From NCBI RefSeq assembly GCF_002356415.1, contig NZ_AP018338.1:1550001-1614000 (forward strand): DNA of 64,000 nucleotides, read 5' to 3'. Each line of letters opens with the position of its first letter. Position 1 is the first letter of the stretch. This stretch comes from Streptococcus oralis subsp. tigurinus. Its GTDB lineage: Bacteria; Bacillota; Bacilli; Lactobacillales; Streptococcaceae. Positions 59,614 through 64,000 of the stretch are shown here, piece by piece. The position numbers were made by a program, and so were the translations under genes. A model generated the notes under the pieces. That model saw only the letters and a list, made by a program, of their open reading frames with translations. It ran no database searches and was not told where the DNA came from.

Positions 59614-61025
59614 TGTAATCCATCTAATCCTCCAGCAGAATGCCCCCCAATCAACTTGCTTCTGGCAAGACTCCTAGAGGCTTCTTCCAGTGCATTGGCC
59701 TTTAAGAGAGAAGTGAAACCAAATTGTTCCCGAATGGAGTCAATAGCCGTCTGGGGCCTTTCTTCTTTTTCTAGCTTGTCAACATCATCAAAGAGAGAGA
59801 TCAAACCAAAGGACTCGTCCACAAACCCTGAATAGTTGACTCCGACACTTCTGACCGCTCCAGAAGTGTATTTGTTATGAAATAGCTTCAAAACATAATC
59901 CGTTAAGATAGCTGTATTATTGGTAGGTTCGACCTTCATTTGTGCGTGAATAGACGGCCTAACCTCCTGTTTAGAGAAACCAACATAAATAGAGACAAGG
60001 GTTGTTTTCTTGCCCGCCCTTCTCAGTCTAATAGCCACCTGCTCCGCCATTTCTCGGAGAATAATTTCAATATCCCGTAGCTTCACGTAGTCTCTCGGCA
60101 AGATTTGAGAATTTCCCAACCCTTGGGACTTGGCTTTATAGGGCTTATGAACATTGCTCTCATCAATCCCGTTAGCATGAAACCACAAACGCAGTCCAGC
60201 CTGACCCAGAGCTTTCTTTAGCTGGTCTGGATTGCTGGTTGCCAATTCCTTGATGGAATAAATCCCCAGAGTATGCAAGCGTTTCTCCATCCGCCTGCCA
60301 ATCCCCCAAAAATCCGTCATCTTGGGAATGGCCCAGACCTTCTCTTCCACGTCTTGATAAGACCAGTTGGCTCTCATGGTTGGGGTGTGCTTGGCCTCAT
60401 TATCCAGAGCCAACTTGGCTAGCAGGGGATTGGCATTGGACATACCCACCGTAGAGTAGATCCCTGTCTGTCTCCAAATATCCCTCTGAATACGAGCAGA
60501 AAGCATATCCAGCTTGTCTTTGCGAGAAATCCGCCTGTCTGGGATGAAATAATTGAGCGAACTAGTCAGGTCAATAAAGCCCTCATCGATAGAGTAAGGA
60601 TAAATATCATCTGGACTGCCATAATTTTGAAAGATTCGTTGAATTTCCATATTGACCGCGATATACTCGTCCATCCGAGGTGGCACAATCAAGGTGACTT
60701 GGGCCCAATCTTCGATATAACGCACATAGTCTGAATCTGTAGGCAATCCTTGCTTTCTGGCATTATAATAGGAAAATTTGCGGGTCTTGATATCAAAGGG
60801 CAGATCATAGGCCCGACCAACATTTGACTTGCCAAAAATCTTCTTAAACATGGGAGAGGAGGCTAGGATCAGGCCAGTCGAATTATCCGCGCGACTCATG
60901 ACACAAAGCGAGGTCTTCAGTGGATGCAAGCCCCTTTTCACACACTCGACACTGGCATAAAAGGATTTCATATCGATAAAGGCAATATCACTCTTGGGCT
61001 CTCTGGAATAATCAAAGTAGCCCAT
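59610..61025 (-). CDS. umuC: Y-family DNA polymerase (UmuC/PolV-like)
   Basis: 471 residues, full length. Metal-binding catalytic motifs are FIDMKSFYASVE at the N-terminus and YSIDEGFIDLT at about 145. Helix-hairpin-helix and little-finger regions follow (IPKMTDFWGIGRRMEKRL). It performs error-prone synthesis across DNA lesions. It lies 3 bp after the S24 repressor gene, as in the HdiR-controlled umuC cassette described in Streptococcus uberis, which mediates SOS-like mutagenesis. Confidence 0.93.
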   Translation of the reverse strand: MGYFDYSREPKSDIAFIDMKSFYASVECVKRGLHPLKTSLCVMSRADNSTGLILASSPMFKKIFGKSNVGRAYDLPFDIKTRKFSYYNARKQGLPTDSDYVRYIEDWAQVTLIVPPRMDEYIAVNMEIQRIFQNYGSPDDIYPYSIDEGFIDLTSSLNYFIPDRRISRKDKLDMLSARIQRDIWRQTGIYSTVGMSNANPLLAKLALDNEAKHTPTMRANWSYQDVEEKVWAIPKMTDFWGIGRRMEKRLHTLGIYSIKELATSNPDQLKKALGQAGLRLWFHANGIDESNVHKPYKAKSQGLGNSQILPRDYVKLRDIEIILREMAEQVAIRLRRAGKKTTLVSIYVGFSKQEVRPSIHAQMKVEPTNNTAILTDYVLKLFHNKYTSGAVRSVGVNYSGFVDESFGLISLFDDVDKLEKEERPQTAIDSIREQFGFTSLLKANALEEASRSLARSKLIGGHSAGGLDGLQ

Positions 61026-61028
61026 AGA

Positions 61029-61715
61029 CTAACCCTCCATCGGCACAAAATTCCCAACGATAATCCCTACAATCCGAGGATCATCCTCATAGGAGATGAA
61101 AATGTCCTTGTATTTTGGATTGATCGATACCAGACGCAAGCCATCTTCCTCCCGATAAACCCGTTTGATATAGGTCTGGTTGTTGCAGACCACTGCATAA
61201 ACCGCCCCATCATAATCAAATCCGGTCTCTCGAATCAAAGCCACGGATCCATTTTGATATTTAGGTTCCATGGAGTCCCCAGACACCCAGGAAGCAAAAT
61301 CGTGGGCTAGTTCCTCATTAAAGTAAACCGTATCAAAATTTCTGTCACCGTAGACCGATGCCCCGATCCCTGCTGACATGCATTCATAGACATGATACTC
61401 GTAGAGACGCTCTGGCATGGTCGTCACTTTCTGAGTTTGTTCTTCTTTAGCCAGGTTGCGAGCATAGAGCACAACCTTGTCCTTCCCTTGCTTGGAGAGG
61501 CTATTGTAAAGACGAACAATCTCAATCTGAGTAAAATAGCCTTTTGCCACTTTTAAAATCTTCTCCAGCTGAGCAACCTTCTCCTTGGATGGTTCCTTAA
61601 TCCCGCGTTCCCAAGCGGAGTAAGCCTGAAAACTAATCCCCAACTCCTCTGCAATTTCCTTCTGTGTTAATTTTAACTCTTTTCTCCGAGCCTTGAGTTT
61701 TTCTGGTTGGTACAT
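61029..61715 (-). CDS. HTH/S24 peptidase repressor (HdiR/LexA-like)
   Basis: 228 residues. An N-terminal XRE helix-turn-helix (about 4-58, LTQKEIAEELGISFQAYSAWERG) precedes a C-terminal S24 self-cleavage domain. The Ala-Gly cleavage site (A115-G116, MSAGIGASV), catalytic Ser148 (SGDSMEP) and Lys184 (TYIKRV) are all present, so RecA-stimulated self-cleavage should work. It probably represses itself and the umuC cassette until DNA damage. An AGGAGG site precedes the ATG. Confidence 0.9.
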   Translation of the reverse strand: MYQPEKLKARRKELKLTQKEIAEELGISFQAYSAWERGIKEPSKEKVAQLEKILKVAKGYFTQIEIVRLYNSLSKQGKDKVVLYARNLAKEEQTQKVTTMPERLYEYHVYECMSAGIGASVYGDRNFDTVYFNEELAHDFASWVSGDSMEPKYQNGSVALIRETGFDYDGAVYAVVCNNQTYIKRVYREEDGLRLVSINPKYKDIFISYEDDPRIVGIIVGNFVPMEG

Positions 61716-61819
61716 GATTCACCTCCTAGTGTGATGCTTTATTGAGAATATCTTCCTTAGAAAGATCAATTGATGATTGAGCTTACATTTTCGAAATTCA
61801 ACCAATTCGGTTTAGTTTT

Positions 61820-61850
61820 ATTATATAAAAAAAGTGGACGATTGTCCACT
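61820..61850 (-). promoter_or_regulatory. SOS-cassette promoter with palindromic operator
   Basis: Read leftwards: TGGACA (61843-61848), a 17-bp spacer, TATAAT (61820-61825). The perfect inverted repeat AGTGGACAATCGTCCACT (61833-61850; 7-bp arms, 4-bp centre) covers the -35. The leader to the repressor ATG is about 95-100 nt. Confidence 0.75.
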
Positions 61851-61891
61851 GGGAAAATCAAGTTTAAACAGCAACACTTATCTATTTTGAA

Positions 61892-61928
61892 CAAAAAAAG
61901 ACATCCAAGAGTAAATTCTTGAATGTCT
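61892..61928 (-). terminator. Terminator of the acetyltransferase gene
   Basis: 12-bp stem with one mismatch (AGACATCCAAGA with TCTTGAATGTCT), followed leftwards by a run of seven T residues. Confidence 0.75.
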
Positions 61929-61979
61929 GAAAAGATTGATGCCTCCATTAACCTTGTTAATAGACCGGAATTGATGATA

Positions 61980-62492
61980 TTATGGTCTCCTTATCTCAAA
62001 TACTGCTGTATGAACCCACTCATTATAAATTTGTGAGTCATTTTCTATAACCCTACTAAAGGTGAAGCCATTTTTTAAAAGCACCCTCTGAGAGGCTAGA
62101 TTACCTGTTGCCGTTCCTGCAATGATTCTATTGAAACCATAAGTCGTGAAGGCTTTTTCTAAAACGAGTTTAACCGCTTCGCTGGCATAACCTAAATTGT
62201 TAACATTTTCCCCAATCCTATACCCAAGTTCTACTGTATTTCGATCACTCTCTAAGACACTTAAATTGATTCTCCCAACCATAACACCTTGCGAATTTCT
62301 AATAAGATGCATGTAAACAGCACGATTCCTTTGTTCCGTTAACAATTCCCTTGTAATTTCTTTAAAACCTTCTAAATCAAAATAGTTAGCTGGTCTAGGA
62401 GGTAAATTTCGTTCAAAATACTCTCGATTTTCTTTTTCAAAAGAATAGACGTCTAGACTATTTTCTTCAGACAACAGCTCTAAACTGATCAT
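61980..62492 (-). CDS. GNAT-family N-acetyltransferase (RimJ/RimL type)
   Basis: 170 residues from the ATG at 62492, which has AGAGGA 8 bp upstream; the frame is open to 62546 without a site. The GNAT fold is visible: VELGYRIGENVNNLGYASEAVKLVL holds the acetyl-CoA loop, followed by IIAGTATGNLASQRVLLKNGF. RimJ/RimL-like members acetylate protein N-termini or small amines; the substrate is unknown here. Transcription would start from TGTTATAAT (62600-62608 read leftwards). Confidence 0.85.
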   Translation of the reverse strand: MISLELLSEENSLDVYSFEKENREYFERNLPPRPANYFDLEGFKEITRELLTEQRNRAVYMHLIRNSQGVMVGRINLSVLESDRNTVELGYRIGENVNNLGYASEAVKLVLEKAFTTYGFNRIIAGTATGNLASQRVLLKNGFTFSRVIENDSQIYNEWVHTAVFEIRRP

Positions 62493-62599
62493 TACAAATC
62501 CTCTCCCATCATTATCTACATTCAACATTTTCTCATGTTTACACAAAGTGAAATTTACAGAATTTAAAGAGATTCTTTTATTTTCTGTATAGTTTCTAC

Positions 62600-62608
62600 A
62601 TTATAACA
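62600..62608 (-). promoter_or_regulatory. Extended -10 of the acetyltransferase gene
   Basis: TGTTATAAT read leftwards (hexamer 62600-62605), about 108 bp upstream of the chosen start; no clear -35. Upstream it abuts the integrase remnant. Confidence 0.5.
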
Positions 62609-62631
62609 CAAAATACTATGGATAAGCATAA

Positions 62632-62793
62632 TGTTCAAGCGCCACACTAGCCAAACAGGCTAGAACATCTATCAAAGCTATTTCTGAAGCTCTGACACAT
62701 AGCGACACAGGTACAACACAGATTTATGTCAATACTTCTAATGTAGTACCTATGGCAGTCGGTGAATTTGCCTTACAGTCTCTAAAACAATAA
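62632..62793 (+). pseudogene. C-terminal remnant of a tyrosine-recombinase integrase
   Basis: The frame reads ATLAKQARTSIKAISEALTH and then SDTGTTQIYVNTSN, ending LQSLKQ and TAA at 62791. This is the C-terminal end of a phage/ICE-type integrase: the segment after the catalytic His-X-X-Arg box, then the catalytic tyrosine in TQIYVNT. A stop lies just upstream at 62629, and no further integrase sequence is found, so about 50 of a usual 380 residues remain. It points at the 3' end of rpsI, the usual orientation for an element integrated there. Confidence 0.85.
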
Positions 62794-62826
62794 GGTGAAA
62801 ATAAGGTGAACTTTGAGGTGAACTTT
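62793..62826 (+). repeat. Short direct repeats AGGTGAA after the integrase remnant
   Basis: AGGTGAA at 62793-62799, then AGGTGAACTTT at 62804-62814 and 62816-62826. Such repeats next to an integrase stop resemble arm-type integrase-binding sites of an attachment region. Confidence 0.5.
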
Positions 62827-62838
62827 TTCAAAAAACAT

Positions 62839-62874
62839 AAAAAAAGCACCCATGAGGTAAACTCTTGAGTGCTT
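62839..62874 (-). terminator. rpsI terminator
   Basis: Stem AAGCACTCAAGAG with CTCATGGGTGCTT read leftwards (two mismatches), then a T run; about 25 bp after the rpsI stop. Confidence 0.75.
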
Positions 62875-62899
62875 TGAAACGTTGATATAATCGTATTGA

Positions 62900-63292
62900 T
62901 TAACGTTTTGAGAATTGTGATGCTTTACGAGCTTTCTTAAGACCTGGTTTCTTACGTTCAACTTTACGTGAGTCACGTGTAAGAAGTCCTGCGCGTTTCA
63001 ATGAATCGCGGAAGTCTGGGTCTACTTGAAGAAGGGCACGAGCGATACCGTGACGGATAGCTCCTGATTGACCAGCGTATCCACCACCTACAACGTTAAC
63101 GAAAACGTCGTATGAACCTACAGTTGAAGTAACTGCGAATGGTTGGTTGATTACAAGACGAAGGTCAGCGTGTGGGATGTACTCTTCAACATCTTTTTTG
63201 TTAACAGTGATTTTACCAGTTCCTGGAACAAGGCGAACGCGTGCAACAGCGTTTTTACGACGTCCAGTACCTGCATATTGTGCTTGTGACAT
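62900..63292 (-). CDS. rpsI: 30S ribosomal protein S9
   Basis: 130 residues ending [12 protein letters not shown], the conserved basic tail that reaches the P-site tRNA. AGGAA precedes the ATG. It follows rplM by 18 bp in the standard L13-S9 operon. Confidence 0.98.
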   Translation of the reverse strand: MSQAQYAGTGRRKNAVARVRLVPGTGKITVNKKDVEEYIPHADLRLVINQPFAVTSTVGSYDVFVNVVGGGYAGQSGAIRHGIARALLQVDPDFRDSLKRAGLLTRDSRKVERKKPGLKKARKASQFSKR

Positions 63293-63310
63293 ACTTTATT
63301 GTTCCTTTCC

Positions 63311-63757
63311 TTAGATAAGTCCTGAAATATCAAGAACTTCTGGTTGTTGTGCAGCGTGAGTGTGCTCAGCTCCAACGAATACTTTCAATTTCATACCTTG
63401 AGCGCGACCAAGAGTATTGTGTGGAAGCATACCTTTAACTGATTTTTCGATCAAACGTACTGCATTTTTAGAACGAAGTTCACCAGCAGAGATTTGTTTC
63501 AATCCACCTGGGTGGTTTGAGTGAGTGTAGTAGATCTTATCAGTTGCTTTTTTACCAGTCAATTTAACTTTTTCAGCATTGATAACGATTACGAAGTCAC
63601 CTGTATCAGTGTGTGGTGTAAATGTTGGTTTGTTTTTTCCGCGAAGTACGCTAGCAACAACTGCTGAAAGGCGTCCAAGAGGTACATCAGTTGCGTCAAC
63701 AACGTACCATTTGCGTTCTACTTGGCCTGGTTTAGCCATGAATGTAGTTTTGTTCAT
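63311..63757 (-). CDS. rplM: 50S ribosomal protein L13
   Basis: 148 residues from the ATG at 63757, with AGGAG upstream. The frame is open to 63871, but this part is the structured leader RNA. The N-terminus [20 protein letters not shown] and the central [12 protein letters not shown] are typical. It is an early-assembly protein of the large subunit. Confidence 0.98.
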   Translation of the reverse strand: MNKTTFMAKPGQVERKWYVVDATDVPLGRLSAVVASVLRGKNKPTFTPHTDTGDFVIVINAEKVKLTGKKATDKIYYTHSNHPGGLKQISAGELRSKNAVRLIEKSVKGMLPHNTLGRAQGMKLKVFVGAEHTHAAQQPEVLDISGLI

Positions 63758-63774
63758 GATTTCTCCTATATGAA

Positions 63775-63856
63775 TATCGTTTTTGTTTACAAGGCGGATG
63801 TTCCGGTCCGCGGGGTATTTGAAAGGTTCCGGGGCCTTACAAATGGGGTAAACAAT
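63775..63856 (-). ncRNA. L13 leader, autoregulatory mRNA structure
   Basis: The rplM leader contains GC-rich complementary segments unlike its AT-rich surroundings: GTTTAC with GTAAAC, AAGGC with GCCTT, GGCGGATGTTCCGGTCCG read on the plus strand, and CCCCGG with CCGGGG-type pairs. This matches the Firmicutes L13 leader, by which the protein controls its own operon. Confidence 0.8.
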
Positions 63857-63866
63857 ACCGTCTACT

Positions 63867-63896
63867 ATCATACCAAATTTTACTACTAAAAGTCAA
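63867..63896 (-). promoter_or_regulatory. rplM-rpsI promoter
   Basis: Read leftwards: TTGACT (63891-63896), an 18-bp spacer ending TGG, TATGAT (63867-63872). Transcription would start at the beginning of the L13 leader. Confidence 0.75.
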
Positions 63897-63941
63897 TAGA
63901 TATGAAAAATAATTTTCCTGATTTGACCTTTAAAGTATCAC

Positions 63942-63965
63942 AAAAACCTCGTAAAAACGAGGTTT
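63942..63965 (-). terminator. Terminator of a gene beyond the right edge
   Basis: Perfect 8-bp stem AAACCTCG/CGAGGTTT followed leftwards by T residues, placed 7 bp after a leftward stop codon. Confidence 0.7.
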
Positions 63966-63971
63966 CTATTA

Positions 63972-64000
63972 CTATTTATAAGCTAAGGCACGTTTAAAGG
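63972..64000 (-). CDS. Possible 3' end of an unidentified leftward gene
   Basis: A leftward frame ending FKRALAYK and TAG (63972-63974) runs off the right edge just before the terminator. Too short to identify. Confidence 0.35.

Noticed and set aside
61892..62880. Resemblance of the two terminators at 61892 and 62839 as element attachment repeats
   Set aside because: The similarity is limited to terminator-like stems and short flanks, common among streptococcal terminators; not enough to call att sites.

Overview
This window is chromosome from a Mitis-group Streptococcus (mitis/oralis/pneumoniae relatives). The evidence is low-GC codon use, a pneumococcal-type BOX element (46879-46983), and LPXTG proteins with YSIRK signal peptides. 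The housekeeping gene order is also familiar: pepA, an iron ABC transporter, yidD-rluB-scpB-scpA-xerD-like-CBS-yfcE-rdgB-murI, yneF, treC-treB/treR, and rsmH-ftsL-pbp2X-mraY. The PBP2x, XerD-like and RdgB sequences read like close relatives of the pneumococcal proteins. The species cannot be fixed from sequence alone.

Layout. (1) 1-13.95 kb is a surface-protein island on the minus strand. It holds a SHIRT-repeat adhesin cut by the left edge, a G5-domain LPXTG protein, a 2,753-residue VWA/isopeptide-domain adhesin, and a membrane-anchored thioredoxin-like protein heading the adhesin operon. (2) 14.3-16.7 kb is glnA-glnR with a perfect GlnR box, plus a membrane protein. (3) 16.8-21.4 kb is an antigen I/II adhesin. 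(4) 21.5-24.5 kb is pgk, then a WYL-domain regulator and a small NTF2-like protein. (5) 24.6-29.3 kb is endo-beta-N-acetylglucosaminidase D (GH85) under cre-like sites. (6) 29.6-42.9 kb is housekeeping: Na/Pi cotransporter, immunity-like protein, pepA, ferric-siderophore transporter, and a tightly overlapping murI-to-yidD operon. (7) 43-47.7 kb is trehalose utilisation. (8) 48-53 kb is a GH95 fucosidase whose reading frame lacks a standard start codon. (9) 53.1-57.7 kb is the division/wall cluster. (10) 57.8-62.8 kb is accessory: a decaying XRE/DUF3278-type cassette, an SOS-mutagenesis cassette (S24 repressor, UmuC-like polymerase, two small genes), an acetyltransferase and an integrase remnant. 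(11) 62.9-64 kb is rplM-rpsI with an L13 leader.

How the genes work together. Four or five wall-anchored proteins and two wall-anchored glycosidases (EndoD on N-glycan cores, GH95 on alpha-1,2-fucose) form a host-glycan and adhesion repertoire. cre-like sites near endoD, the fucosidase and treB suggest shared carbon control. The adhesin operon pairs an oxidoreductase (CPHC) with a giant adhesin that has exactly two cysteines, placed on either side of its VWA domain. This is the strongest candidate for an undescribed functional partnership here. The accessory block beside rpsI carries an integrase tail, suggesting an old mobile-element insertion at the 3' end of rpsI. Two independent inactivating lesions in the DUF3278-type cassette show active decay.
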